Positions 7,257-15,999 of a DNA stretch of 32,505 bases are shown here, in pieces; the first letter of the stretch is position 1; each line of letters begins with the position of its first letter. Source of the DNA: Rhodobiaceae bacterium (GTDB lineage Bacteria; Pseudomonadota; Alphaproteobacteria; Puniceispirillales; Puniceispirillaceae); contig JAAZUU010000016.1 of assembly GCA_018624035.1 (NCBI GenBank), positions 1 to 32,505 on the forward strand, given 5' to 3'. The notes below the pieces were generated by a model. The model ran no database searches and was not told the origin of the DNA. It was given only the letters and a program-made list of their open reading frames with translations. A program made the translations under genes and the position numbers.

Positions 7257-8449
7257 CAGCCTCTTTCCCTTGTCACGAGCTTGTCGATCAGGCCGCCAAG
7301 CCCCTGCGGCGCATAGATTGTGACGACGACGAAACTCAGACCCAGAAGCACAAGCCACCAGTCGGTCCAGATGATGGTCGCAAAGCCAAGTGGAATGTCC
7401 GGGGCCTGGCCACCGGTGAAATAGCTCGACAGCAAGGAGACGAAGGCAGCGCCGATCACCGCGCCATAGATGCGCCCCCGTCCACCGATGGCCACCCAAA
7501 CCGCCAGATAGATCGAGGCGATGGGTGCCAGCTCGGTCGGGTTGATGATTCCCGCCTGAGGGTAATAGAGGGCGCCTGCGATCGCCGCGATCACCGCGGT
7601 GAGAACAAAAATGAAAAGTTTGTAGCTCTCGACATTGTAGCCGAGAAATCGCACCCGCGCCTCGTCATCGCGGATGCCGCGGATGATGTTCCCCAGCTTG
7701 CTGCCCACCACCGCCGACGCCATGATGTAGGTGACGGCGAGGGCCAGCCCGCTGGCCAGAAAGAAGATGATTGACAGAATCGATTGCGGGACATGGTCCA
7801 GCCCCGGGATATTCTGCAGCCCTGACAGCCCGTTATTGCCACGAAGGCCGCTGTCGTTCTGAAGCAGATACAGTGACAGGGCCAGCGTCATCGCCTGGGT
7901 GAGAATCGACAGGTAGACCCCGTTCACGCGCGAGCGGAAGGCAAGCCAGCCAAACACATAGGCCAGCAGGCCGGGCACAAGGGCAATGAAGGAAAGCTGC
8001 ACCCAGAACAGGTCGGCAAAGGCCCAGATCGCGGGAATCTCGGCGCCGCCGACAACACCGAAAATCTGTGTCCCGACAGCCTCGCTGATCTCCACGGGCG
8101 TTGGCGGAAGGACGTTGTTCTGAGCCGCCTCGATGACGATCATCCTGGTGCGGGCGAACATCATCCACATGCCGATCATGTAGCCGCCAAGGGCGAAAAA
8201 GGCAAAATGGCCAAGTGACAGGATTCCGCAGAATCCCCAGACAAGATCCATGGCGATGGCGATCATGCACAGACACAGGGTCTTGCCCAATGTCTTGATG
8301 AAACTGGTTGAGATCAGGCCGATCCCGAACCCTTCCCCGAGAATTGTGACGGCAAGGCAGACACATGCCAGCGCGCCAAGGAAGATCATGAGTGAGGGGT
8401 TGCGAAGCAGATGCCGCGTCAGCACCGTTCTCTGCAGAAGTTCCGGCAT
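7256..8449 (-). CDS. urtC: Urea ABC transporter permease UrtC
   Basis: 397-residue integral membrane permease of the LivM type with about ten hydrophobic spans. Recognisable stretches are WGFCGILSLGHFAFFALGGY in the N-terminal half and AVWVAIGGRGRIYGAVIGA near the C-terminus, both typical of UrtC. The ATG at 8449 has GGAG eight bases upstream, inside the last codons of urtB. The frame continues upstream but overlaps urtB. UrtC pairs with UrtB to form the urea channel. The gene overlaps urtD by one base. Confidence 0.93.
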   Translation of the reverse strand: MPELLQRTVLTRHLLRNPSLMIFLGALACVCLAVTILGEGFGIGLISTSFIKTLGKTLCLCMIAIAMDLVWGFCGILSLGHFAFFALGGYMIGMWMMFARTRMIVIEAAQNNVLPPTPVEISEAVGTQIFGVVGGAEIPAIWAFADLFWVQLSFIALVPGLLAYVFGWLAFRSRVNGVYLSILTQAMTLALSLYLLQNDSGLRGNNGLSGLQNIPGLDHVPQSILSIIFFLASGLALAVTYIMASAVVGSKLGNIIRGIRDDEARVRFLGYNVESYKLFIFVLTAVIAAIAGALYYPQAGIINPTELAPIASIYLAVWVAIGGRGRIYGAVIGAAFVSLLSSYFTGGQAPDIPLGFATIIWTDWWLVLLGLSFVVVTIYAPQGLGGLIDKLVTRERG

Positions 8450-8451
8450 GG

Positions 8452-10530
8452 CTAGGTCTCCACGGCCCGGCCCCTTTGCGCGATGATACCGCGCGGCCGG
8501 AACTGGATGAACAGGATGATGAAGATGATCATGTAGGTCTGCGCCGCCAGCGTGTTTGACGGGTTGAACCATTCGATCCCCTTTTGCAGCGAGCCGATCA
8601 TCGCCGCGCCGGCAAGGGTGCCCCAGATATTGCCGACGCCGCCGACCACCACCGTCATGAAACTCTGCACGATGTAATCGGCACCCAGTTCGGAGGTGAC
8701 CTTGGAATAGAGGCCGATGGCGACTCCGGCGATGCCGGCAATCCCCGACCCGAAGCCGAAGGTCAGCATGTTGATACGGTCGGGATTGATTCCCATGCTG
8801 GCGGCCATCATCGGGTTCTGCGTCACCGTCCGTGTCTCGAGCCCGAATCGTGTGCGCTTCATTACATAAAGAAGAAGCCCGAGGAACATCAGCGCGAGGC
8901 AGAAGATGGCGATCCTGATGTTGCTGATGGCAAGCACGTCATTCACCGCAAATGCCCCGTCAAGCCAGCTCGGGGCTGTCAGGGGGCGCGCCTGCGTGCC
9001 GAAGATGTTCTTCGCAAGCTGCTGCAGCGCGATGCTGATGCCGAATGTTGCCAGGAGGGTTTCCAGCGGCCGCTTGTAAAGATGCCGGATGACAAGCCGT
9101 TCCATGGCCACACCAGCGGCAAAGGTGACGATAAAGGCCGCCGGCACGGCGATGGCGATGGACAGTGTATAGCCGGGAACGAGCAGCTGTACGACATATC
9201 CGGTATAGGCGCCCATCATGATGAATTCGCCATGCGCCATGTTGATCACCCGCATCACGCCAAAGGTGATGGCGAGGCCGATCGCGGCAAGGAAGTAAAT
9301 CGAGGCAAGGCTCAGCGCATCCAGCAGCAGATCGAGATATTTGTAGAGCGCCACCCTTGTCTGTATCTCGTTCAGCACATCATGTGCCGCACCCGTGACC
9401 AGCGGTGACGGATTGTCGTAGAAGGCGAAAAAGATGGCGCCCTCGACGGCCTGCTGGCGTTGCAGCGCCGAGACAAGCGCCGGCGCACGCCCCTGATCGA
9501 CAAGCTGTTGATAAGCGGCATCGCGTGCATTGTCGTTATCGAGATCGGCCACGGCAAAGCTGCCGACCCTGCCGTCAATGGCGGCCTCCACAAGCGCCTC
9601 GTCGCGCATGCCGCGTGTCACGAAGGGGGGCGCCAGGCCCTGCGCCACCATCATGTCATAGGCGGCCATCACGCTCATCTCGGCATCCTTGCCACCAATG
9701 GCGGACATCCTGCCCGCCGTGCCGTCGCCCTGTCTGGTCGTGCGGCCGGGAATGATCACCCGCGCGATATTCACACCATCGGGGAGTTTCGTCGCAACTG
9801 ACACCGTGCTCGCCAGTACCGGGGTCAGCGCTGCCCGAACGTCAAGAGACAGATCACCGGCAAGGCTTCTTATGGCGCCTTCAACCTCGGCTTCGTCGGT
9901 GCCATGCGCCAGCATGCCGAACACATAGGCCTTTTCCATCTGCGATTTCAGGGACGGGACTTTTTCCCTGGTGATGGCAGCTTTCAGAGGCGCAAGATGT
10001 GACGGCTGGATGTCGCGAAGAAGGGTCTTCAGCGTTGTTTCACGAATGGCCGGGTCGGGGTTGCCCAGCTGGAAGGGGACAAGGGTGGCCGCAATCTTCG
10101 ACCGGACGCCGCTGTTTGGCTTGATCTGACGGACCGATTTGGCCGGTACAATCCCGATCTCCTCGCCGGTGACAGCGTCACGGATCAACAGCTGTTTCTT
10201 GCCGCTGGCCGTCTTGGCGGCCTTTTCGGCAAGAACAAACTGTCCGGTCTTTTTGATGAAATAGAGTTCTTTGGCTTGCCAGCGGGTCAGGAACGCCTCG
10301 GCCTCATCGCCGCCATGTTGGCGAAGCTGTTCGAGAACCGGACCAACCGTCTTTGAAGAGCTCTTCGCGATCAGCCCGGCATTTGCCTGGAGAAGCTCCT
10401 CGAAGCCGGCCTTGGCGATGGCCGGGTGGATGGCCGGTATCAGCACCAGCAGAACAAGGGCGGCCAGCACGGCGGAAATAAATCTGTGCACGGTATGCAA
10501 TCCATCTGAAGACGTGGAGCCCGGAGACAT
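8452..10530 (-). CDS. urtB: Urea ABC transporter permease UrtB with long N-terminal region
   Basis: 692-residue protein. The C-terminal 300 residues (from about 395) are the LivH-like permease, with FGVMRVINMAHGEFIMMGAY and VVGGVGNIWGT. Residues about 1-40 contain a signal-like hydrophobic segment. Residues about 40-390 form a soluble, presumably periplasmic region with HEAT-like helical stretches, as in other UrtB proteins. The whole is longer than the roughly 520-550 residues I know for many UrtB proteins. The start ATG lies inside a perfect 10-bp hairpin whose other arm carries the GGAG ribosome site, so initiation may be controlled by folding. A GTG 14 codons downstream, just before the hydrophobic segment, is an alternative start. 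Confidence 0.9.
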   Translation of the reverse strand: MSPGSTSSDGLHTVHRFISAVLAALVLLVLIPAIHPAIAKAGFEELLQANAGLIAKSSSKTVGPVLEQLRQHGGDEAEAFLTRWQAKELYFIKKTGQFVLAEKAAKTASGKKQLLIRDAVTGEEIGIVPAKSVRQIKPNSGVRSKIAATLVPFQLGNPDPAIRETTLKTLLRDIQPSHLAPLKAAITREKVPSLKSQMEKAYVFGMLAHGTDEAEVEGAIRSLAGDLSLDVRAALTPVLASTVSVATKLPDGVNIARVIIPGRTTRQGDGTAGRMSAIGGKDAEMSVMAAYDMMVAQGLAPPFVTRGMRDEALVEAAIDGRVGSFAVADLDNDNARDAAYQQLVDQGRAPALVSALQRQQAVEGAIFFAFYDNPSPLVTGAAHDVLNEIQTRVALYKYLDLLLDALSLASIYFLAAIGLAITFGVMRVINMAHGEFIMMGAYTGYVVQLLVPGYTLSIAIAVPAAFIVTFAAGVAMERLVIRHLYKRPLETLLATFGISIALQQLAKNIFGTQARPLTAPSWLDGAFAVNDVLAISNIRIAIFCLALMFLGLLLYVMKRTRFGLETRTVTQNPMMAASMGINPDRINMLTFGFGSGIAGIAGVAIGLYSKVTSELGADYIVQSFMTVVVGGVGNIWGTLAGAAMIGSLQKGIEWFNPSNTLAAQTYMIIFIILFIQFRPRGIIAQRGRAVET

Positions 10531-10545
10531 GAAAAATGTCTCCGG
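10521..10545 (-). promoter_or_regulatory. Hairpin enclosing the urtB ribosome site and start codon
   Basis: Perfect 10-bp inverted repeat CCGGAGACAT / ATGTCTCCGG with a 5-base loop (TTTTC on the minus strand). On the urt mRNA the upstream arm contains the GGAG Shine-Dalgarno and the downstream arm begins with the AUG of urtB. It could limit urtBCDE translation relative to the binding protein UrtA, or protect the urtA mRNA 3' end. There is no following U-run. Confidence 0.6.
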
Positions 10546-10571
10546 GATAATTTGGACGGGATAATTTGGAG
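10544..10571. repeat. Tandem 14-bp duplication in the urtA-urtB gap
   Basis: GGGATAATTTGGAC at 10544-10557 is followed immediately by GGGATAATTTGGAG at 10558-10571, a 13/14 tandem copy. It abuts the urtB hairpin and lies downstream of the urtA stop. It looks like a recent slippage or duplication product. Confidence 0.7.
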
Positions 10572-10587
10572 TGGCCGGAGGGAATGC

Positions 10588-11850
10588 CTAGTAGATCGAC
10601 TTCAGCTGAACGCAGGTCTTTGTGGCGGTGTTGTACATGCCGCACTCAAGTCCCTGCCAGTCCGATACCAGTACCTTGGATTCCGGCAGGAAATCGGTCC
10701 ATGCGTCACCGGGAACCTCTTCGGTCTGGCTGATGATGTCAAACTGGCCATCATCCTGGATCTCGCCAATCAGGACCGGCTTTGCCAGGTGATGGTTCGG
10801 CAACATCTCGGCGACCCCGCCCGTCAGGTTGGGGAACGTCAGGCCATACATGTTCTTGCGCACCGCATCGACATCGGTGGTGCCGGCCTTGGTGGCGGCT
10901 TCGACCCACATGTTGAATCCGATATAATGCGCCTCCATCGGATCGTTGGTCACACGGTCGCTTCCCATCTTCTCTTTCCACGCCTTGATGAAGGCATCAT
11001 TGGCCTCGCTCTCTGCGGACTGGAAGTAGTTCCAGGCAGCCAGATGGCCGACCAGGTTCGTGGTGTCGAGACCGGAAAGTTCTTCCTCGCCGACCGAGAA
11101 AGCCACAACCGGAATGTCGTCAGCCGATACACCGGCAGCCGCAAGCTCTTTGTAGAAGCCGACATTGGCGTCACCATTGATGGTCGAGATCACGCCGACC
11201 TTCTTGCCGTCAGCGCCAAGCGCGACCACGTCAGCGACAATTTTCGACCAGTCGGAATGGCCGAACGGGGTGTAGTTGACGAAGATGTCATCTGCGGGGA
11301 TGCCCTTGTCCTTCAGATACTGCTCAAGGATCTTGTTGGTCGTACGAGGGTAGACATAATCGGTGCCAAGAAGCGCGAATTTTTCAACGCCAAGCTCTTC
11401 GAGATAATAGTCGGTTGCCGGGATCGCCTGCTGGTTCGGCGCGGCGCCTGTGTAGAACACATTCTTCGAGCTTTCCTCACCTTCATACTGAACCGGATAG
11501 AAGAGCAGGCCGTTCAACTCCTCGATGACGGGAAGCACGGATTTCCGCGATACAGATGTCCAGTTGCCGAAGATCACGTCAACTTCGTGGACGGTGAGAA
11601 GTTCCCGCGCCTTTTCAGCGAACAGCGGCCAGTCAGATGCCGGGTCGACAACGACCGGAACGATCTTCTCACCCAGAAGGCCGCCCTTGGCGTTCTGCTC
11701 TTCGATCAGCATCAGCATGGTGTCCTTGAGGGTTGTCTCGGAAATCGCCATGGTGCCGGAAAGCGAATGCAGAATTCCGACCTTTATTTCGGCCATGGCT
11801 TCGCTCGCAACGGCGCACATCAGCGCGGAAGCAGCAATTATTTTTCTCAT
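10588..11850 (-). CDS. urtA: Urea ABC transporter substrate-binding protein UrtA
   Basis: 420-residue periplasmic binding protein of the Leu/Ile/Val-binding type. The signal peptide ends near residue 20 (SEAMA). The mature start EIKVGILHSLSGTMAISE, the FGNWTSVSRKSVLPV segment and NGLLFYPVQYEGEE are typical of UrtA. It is the first gene of urtABCDE. AAAGAG lies about eight bases before the ATG. A sigma-54 promoter about 130 bases upstream suggests nitrogen-limitation control through NtrC. No urease genes are in the window. Confidence 0.95.
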   Translation of the reverse strand: MRKIIAASALMCAVASEAMAEIKVGILHSLSGTMAISETTLKDTMLMLIEEQNAKGGLLGEKIVPVVVDPASDWPLFAEKARELLTVHEVDVIFGNWTSVSRKSVLPVIEELNGLLFYPVQYEGEESSKNVFYTGAAPNQQAIPATDYYLEELGVEKFALLGTDYVYPRTTNKILEQYLKDKGIPADDIFVNYTPFGHSDWSKIVADVVALGADGKKVGVISTINGDANVGFYKELAAAGVSADDIPVVAFSVGEEELSGLDTTNLVGHLAAWNYFQSAESEANDAFIKAWKEKMGSDRVTNDPMEAHYIGFNMWVEAATKAGTTDVDAVRKNMYGLTFPNLTGGVAEMLPNHHLAKPVLIGEIQDDGQFDIISQTEEVPGDAWTDFLPESKVLVSDWQGLECGMYNTATKTCVQLKSIY

Positions 11851-11976
11851 AACAGTCTCTTTCGTTTCGATTGCTGGTTTGCCGGGACCAGGAAGGGGAA
11901 GAACCGCTGCCCGGCGACAGGCAAAAGATGGGACAATCGAGCGGAAAGAAAAACGGTTAAAAATTTTACATAATGA

Positions 11977-11992
11977 TGCAAAAAACGCACCA
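11977..11992 (-). promoter_or_regulatory. Sigma-54 (-24/-12) promoter for urtABCDE
   Basis: On the minus strand the bases read TGGTGCGTTTTTTGCA, against the consensus TGGCACGNNNNTTGCW. The GG and GC elements are separated by exactly 10 bases, and only two consensus positions differ. It faces urtA and would start transcription near 11966, giving a leader of about 115 bases. No clear NtrC dyad could be picked out further upstream. Confidence 0.75.
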
Positions 11993-12085
11993 CATCACGT
12001 CGGCGCCCACAGGTCAGGGCGCGTCACAGTTCATGCGCTGGCCGATGGATCGGCTGTTATGTCAGCGGGCAGCCCAATCTCAAGG

Positions 12086-12310
12086 CTATGAAATATCGAC
12101 CGCTTTCGATGCGGTCATTCCATCATTACGGCATTCCCAGCTATACCTTGCCCAAGCCCGCCGCTGCATGCGCGAATTGTATCGACCCCGCTCCATGGCG
12201 GCAGCAATCTGGCATGAATCATGGCTGGCATATTCCAACTCACGTGGAAATTCGTGGCACATGGTCTGCTGTTCGAGCGTCACGCAGGTGACAAGTACAA
12301 GCAGGAACAT
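12086..12310 (-). CDS. Small exported cysteine-containing protein, function unknown
   Basis: 74-residue protein beginning MFLLVLVTCVTLEQQTMCHE. It starts with a short hydrophobic leader, followed by a polar region with DSCQIAAAMERGRY and YSWECRN. The mature part has three cysteines (CHE, SCQ, ECR). The ATG is preceded by a strong GGGGAGA seven bases upstream, which argues that it is translated. It ends about 95 bases before the urtA sigma-54 promoter, on the same strand. I do not recognise the family; leader plus spaced Cys suggests a periplasmic protein. It could be a chance frame, but the ribosome site and composition favour a real gene. Confidence 0.6.
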   Translation of the reverse strand: MFLLVLVTCVTLEQQTMCHEFPRELEYASHDSCQIAAAMERGRYNSRMQRRAWARYSWECRNDGMTASKAVDIS

Positions 12311-12433
12311 CAGCTTTCTCCCCAAAAAACTGAACGTCCATAGATAACAGCAAAATAACAGGAATGTGACAAGTCACCCCGCGCCAGCCTGCCGGCGCGC
12401 GCCCGGGGTCGTCCGGTCAGCTGAACCCTTGCG

Positions 12434-13189
12434 TCAGAATCCGCCAAACTGCCGTTTGACACGAAGTTCCTGCTGAAGCATCAGTTTTTCAGCGAACTGC
12501 ATGTGCTCCGACATGATATCGCGTGCGCGCTGTGAATTCCCGGCTCTCAGCGCTTCAAGCAGACGCAACTGATAGTCGCGCCCTTTCGCCCAGAGTTCGT
12601 GGTTCGCAGGTTCAAACAGACGCCGGCTTGTGGTGACTTCGGACAGGGTGTCGGCCATGAATCTGATGATAAAACCGAGAAGCTGATTGTCCGACTGCTC
12701 AGCCAGCTTGGCATGGAATGTCAGCGCGATCTCGTGGTGACGGCGGTCTTCTTCGGCCGTCCCGGGCAGTTCGGCATATTCGTCCGTGATGGCTTTCAAC
12801 TCCCCCAGAACCCTGTCATCCAGCCTGCCGGCCAGATGATAGACCATATCCGGTTCAAGCTGCTTTCTGAGCTGGTAGATATCCCTGATCGTCAGGTTCC
12901 TGAAATAGAAATAGTTGGACAGCAGCGCTCTTGTCCGCAGCTCGGAAACTTCGTGAACAAAACTGCCACCACCGGGCCCCGTTCTCGTTTTCAGCAGTCC
13001 CTGCGCCTCGAGGATTCGCATGGCCTCGCGAATCGTTCCCTTGGAATGACCATAGCGTTCCATGAGCTCGGCCTCTGATGGCAGCTTGTCGCCCGGCCGC
13101 ATGGCCTCGGCGACAACCCACTGCTTGATGGCCTCGGCAACCTGCAACGGCTTGCTGGCGCGCCTCTTGGCGTCCTTTTCAGTCTTCAT
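12434..13189 (-). CDS. GntR-family regulator, FCD (FadR) subfamily
   Basis: 251-residue transcription factor. The N-terminal winged helix (about 12-78) has PSEAELMERYGHSKGTIREAMRILEAQGLL. The C-terminal all-helical FCD ligand-binding domain spans about 95-235. The FCD histidines in TFHAKLAEQ and SEHMQFAEKL are present, but the middle one (usually in H..LL.AL) is not obvious, so metal binding may be altered. The ATG overlaps the end of the preceding ATPase gene by 11 bases, making it the last gene of the transporter operon. It probably binds the twin palindrome at 18624-18653 and answers to the imported substrate or a catabolite; this is inference. Confidence 0.88.
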   Translation of the reverse strand: MKTEKDAKRRASKPLQVAEAIKQWVVAEAMRPGDKLPSEAELMERYGHSKGTIREAMRILEAQGLLKTRTGPGGGSFVHEVSELRTRALLSNYFYFRNLTIRDIYQLRKQLEPDMVYHLAGRLDDRVLGELKAITDEYAELPGTAEEDRRHHEIALTFHAKLAEQSDNQLLGFIIRFMADTLSEVTTSRRLFEPANHELWAKGRDYQLRLLEALRAGNSQRARDIMSEHMQFAEKLMLQQELRVKRQFGGF

Positions 13190-14135
13190 CTGCAAAGTGG
13201 CAGGCAACATCGGAACCGGCATTTGTTGTTTTGAGCCCTGGATTGATTGTGGCACAGATATCGGAGGATTTGGAACAGCGCGCGCGAAAGGCACAACCTT
13301 TCGGCGGGTTCAGCGGGTCAGGCAGCTCGCCATCGGCTTCGGCAAGGATGTCATCGCCCCGGCGCGGGGCCGTATGGGCAAGAAGCCTTGTGTAGGGGTG
13401 CCTTGCACCGGAAAACAGCGAGCGTGATCCGGTCACCTCGACAATCTCGCCGAAATACATCACCGCCACACGATCACAAAAGCCCTCGACAACGGCAAGA
13501 TCGTGGGAAATGAAAATATAGGTCAGATCGAATTTTTCCTTGAGGTCCGCCAGCAACTCGAGGATCTGCGCCTGGATCGACACATCCAGTGCCGACACGG
13601 GCTCGTCCAGCACGATGATGTCCGGTTCGGCCAGAAGCGCGCGCGCGATGCAGATCCTCTGCGCCTGGCCACCGGAGAACTCATGGGGAAACCGGTCAAG
13701 CGCCTCCAGAGGAAGATTGACGGCCCTCATGATCTCGTCGAGCCTTTCCCGTGTTTCCTGTTTGCCAAGACCGCGCAGAAGTTTCAGGGGTGTGGCCAGA
13801 ATCTGACGGATTGTCTTTCTGGGATTCAGGCTTCCTGCCGGATCCTGAAACACATATTGGACCATGCCGTGACGCTCATGCGCGGACAGGCTGGCGGCGT
13901 CCCTGCCGGCAAACCGTATCACCCCGCTGTCCGGGCCGTGCAGGCCAACCATCATGCGCGCCAGAGTGGATTTCCCGCATCCGGACTCACCGATGACCCC
14001 GAAGGTCTCGCCGCGCGCTATCTCGAGTGACACATTCTTGACAGCATGAAGATATTGCCGTGGTTTCAGGATAGACAATCGCTTCTGGGCAAAGCTCTTG
14101 TTCAGATCTCGCGCGGTTACCATCGCTTCAGCCAT
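13179..14135 (-). CDS. Peptide-type ABC transporter ATP-binding protein (DppF/OppF-like)
   Basis: 318-residue ATPase. Walker A is GESGCGKST, Q-loop FQDPAGSLNPR, signature FSGGQAQRICIARAL and Walker B IIVLDEPVSALD. The oligopeptide/dipeptide C-terminal cluster has HPYTRLL and cysteines in GCAFRARCSKSSDIC, which in relatives hold an Fe-S cluster. ATG 14135 follows GGGAG at seven bases and overlaps the preceding gene by eight bases. It is the partner of the DppD half of the fused protein upstream. Confidence 0.92.
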   Translation of the reverse strand: MAEAMVTARDLNKSFAQKRLSILKPRQYLHAVKNVSLEIARGETFGVIGESGCGKSTLARMMVGLHGPDSGVIRFAGRDAASLSAHERHGMVQYVFQDPAGSLNPRKTIRQILATPLKLLRGLGKQETRERLDEIMRAVNLPLEALDRFPHEFSGGQAQRICIARALLAEPDIIVLDEPVSALDVSIQAQILELLADLKEKFDLTYIFISHDLAVVEGFCDRVAVMYFGEIVEVTGSRSLFSGARHPYTRLLAHTAPRRGDDILAEADGELPDPLNPPKGCAFRARCSKSSDICATINPGLKTTNAGSDVACHFADED

Positions 14136-15999
14136 GAGCCGGCTCCCATTTGATGCAGCGAACCTCGCGCTCATCCGAAATCACCAGATCAACTGGCAGT
14201 GCCCGACAGGCCTTCGATGCGAGGCTGCATCTTGCGGCAAATGTGCAGCCAGCCGGCAGGTTGTCAGCTGGCGGCAGACTGCCACCAATCGGCTTTGGCA
14301 GACCGGCGGCCATACCAATCTGCGGTGAACATGCCAGCAGAGCGCGGGTGTAGGGATGGGCCGGGTCGTCCAGCACATCCCGGCTGGGACCATTTTCCAC
14401 AATCTGGCCGGCATACATCACCGCAATACGGTCACTGATCTGCGCGACAACATTCAGGTCATGGGAAATGAAGACCAGCCCGACACCTTTCTCGCGCCTC
14501 AGGCGATCGAGGATCTTCAGCACCTGGGCCTGCACCGTGACGTCAAGGGCGGTGGTGGGCTCGTCGGCGATGATGACATCCGGGTCGTTCGCCAGCGCCA
14601 TGGCAATGCTGATGCGCTGGCGCATCCCTCCTGACAGCATGTGCGGATAAGAGGCAAGGACATGCGCCGGGTTGGCGATCCTGACATCCTCGAGCAATTT
14701 TGTGGCGCGTTCCCTCAATCTGTCGCTGGACAATCCGGCCTCATGAGACTGCATCGCCTCTGTCAGCTGCTCGCCAACAGTCAACATCGGATGCAGGCTG
14801 TTCAGCGGGTCCTGGAAAATATAGGCGATCCTGTGCCCACGAAGGCCGCGCAGCACGTCATATGTCTGCGCAAGCAAATCCCGCCCTCCATAGCTGACGG
14901 TGCCGGCAGTGATTACGGCTGGCGGCGAGGCCACAAGACCCATCACCGAGAGCGCGGTCACCGACTTGCCGGACCCGCTTTCACCGACAATCGCGAGACA
15001 CTCGCCCGGGGCAAGCCCGAGGGTGACATTGCGGACGGCGAGCAGAGGCGAGGAACCAACACGGAATTCGGTGCACAGCCCGGACAGATGAAGGCCGGGC
15101 TGGCGTGACGGTGCCGGCGGTTTCGATCTGTCAATTTCCGTGACAGGCCGTGACCGTTGAAGGCCACCTTTGGAAAGCCTCGGATCGAGGGCATCCCTCA
15201 TGCCATCGCCAAGAAGGTTGATTCCCATGACAATCACAAAGATCATCAACCCCGGAATCAGCGATGTGTGGGGGTTTGTGATCAGCGCGGCACGGGCTTC
15301 ACCAAGCATCGAGCCAAGGTCCGACTGGGGTGGCTGCGATCCCAGCCCCAGAAAGGACAACCCTGCCGTTTCGAGAATCATCCAGCCAACGGTCGTCGAG
15401 AATGCCACGATGATGACCGCCCACAGATTTGGCAGCACCTCAAACAGCAGAAGCGACAGGTTCCCCCGCCCGGAAAGCCTTGCGGCGGCGATGAAGTCCG
15501 AGCGCGCGATCACAAGCGTCATGCCGCGCACGTTCCTTGCAAAGAAGGGAACATTCACAACCGCCACGGCGATGAGGGCATTCATCAGGCCGGGTCCGAG
15601 AACCGCAACAATCGCCAGAGCGAGCAGAATGTAGGGGAAGGCCATGAGCACGTCGACGGACCGCATAAGCAACGCATCCACACGGCCGCCGAAAAACCCC
15701 GCCGCTATGCCAATCAACGAACCCGCCAATGCGGCGATGAGCGCTGCCGTGAGCCCGACAGCGAGGCTGAGCCGTGTCCCCCACAGAAGACGCGAGAGAA
15801 TGTCACGCCCGAGATGGTCGGCGCCAAGGATGTAGCCCTCATCGAACGGCATTGTGAAGCGATCCGCCGTATTGATGATGTTCGGGTCGACAAGGCCAAG
15901 AAAGGGCGTCGCAAGACACAGGCAGGTGACAGTCAGCAGCAGGCCGGCCCCGAAGGCCGCCAGCCTGTTGCGAACAATACGTCTGGCAAGCGGCATCAT
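14128..15999 (-). CDS. Fused DppC permease and DppD ATPase
   Basis: 623-residue protein carrying two subunits that are usually separate. Residues about 1-275 are a DppC-type permease with about six membrane spans, containing ILGADHLGRDILSRLLWGTR and the EAA loop AAARLSGRGNLSLLLFEVLPN. A short linker (about 275-300) leads to a DppD-type ATPase with Walker A GESGSGKS, Q-loop FQDPLNSLHP, signature LSGGMRQRISIAMAL, Walker B VIIADEPTTALD and the C-terminal Cys motif GCTFAARCSLASKAC. There is no stop or frameshift between the halves. It overlaps the dppB stop by four bases (ATGA). Fused C-D proteins are known in some lineages, but they are a minority architecture. Confidence 0.92.
   Translation of the reverse strand: MMPLARRIVRNRLAAFGAGLLLTVTCLCLATPFLGLVDPNIINTADRFTMPFDEGYILGADHLGRDILSRLLWGTRLSLAVGLTAALIAALAGSLIGIAAGFFGGRVDALLMRSVDVLMAFPYILLALAIVAVLGPGLMNALIAVAVVNVPFFARNVRGMTLVIARSDFIAAARLSGRGNLSLLLFEVLPNLWAVIIVAFSTTVGWMILETAGLSFLGLGSQPPQSDLGSMLGEARAALITNPHTSLIPGLMIFVIVMGINLLGDGMRDALDPRLSKGGLQRSRPVTEIDRSKPPAPSRQPGLHLSGLCTEFRVGSSPLLAVRNVTLGLAPGECLAIVGESGSGKSVTALSVMGLVASPPAVITAGTVSYGGRDLLAQTYDVLRGLRGHRIAYIFQDPLNSLHPMLTVGEQLTEAMQSHEAGLSSDRLRERATKLLEDVRIANPAHVLASYPHMLSGGMRQRISIAMALANDPDVIIADEPTTALDVTVQAQVLKILDRLRREKGVGLVFISHDLNVVAQISDRIAVMYAGQIVENGPSRDVLDDPAHPYTRALLACSPQIGMAAGLPKPIGGSLPPADNLPAGCTFAARCSLASKACRALPVDLVISDEREVRCIKWEPAHG

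Noticed and set aside
11525-12347. Plus-strand open frames across the urtA 5' end and upstream gap
   Set aside because: They mirror urtA codons or overlap the better-supported minus-strand small gene, and lack ribosome sites and family features.
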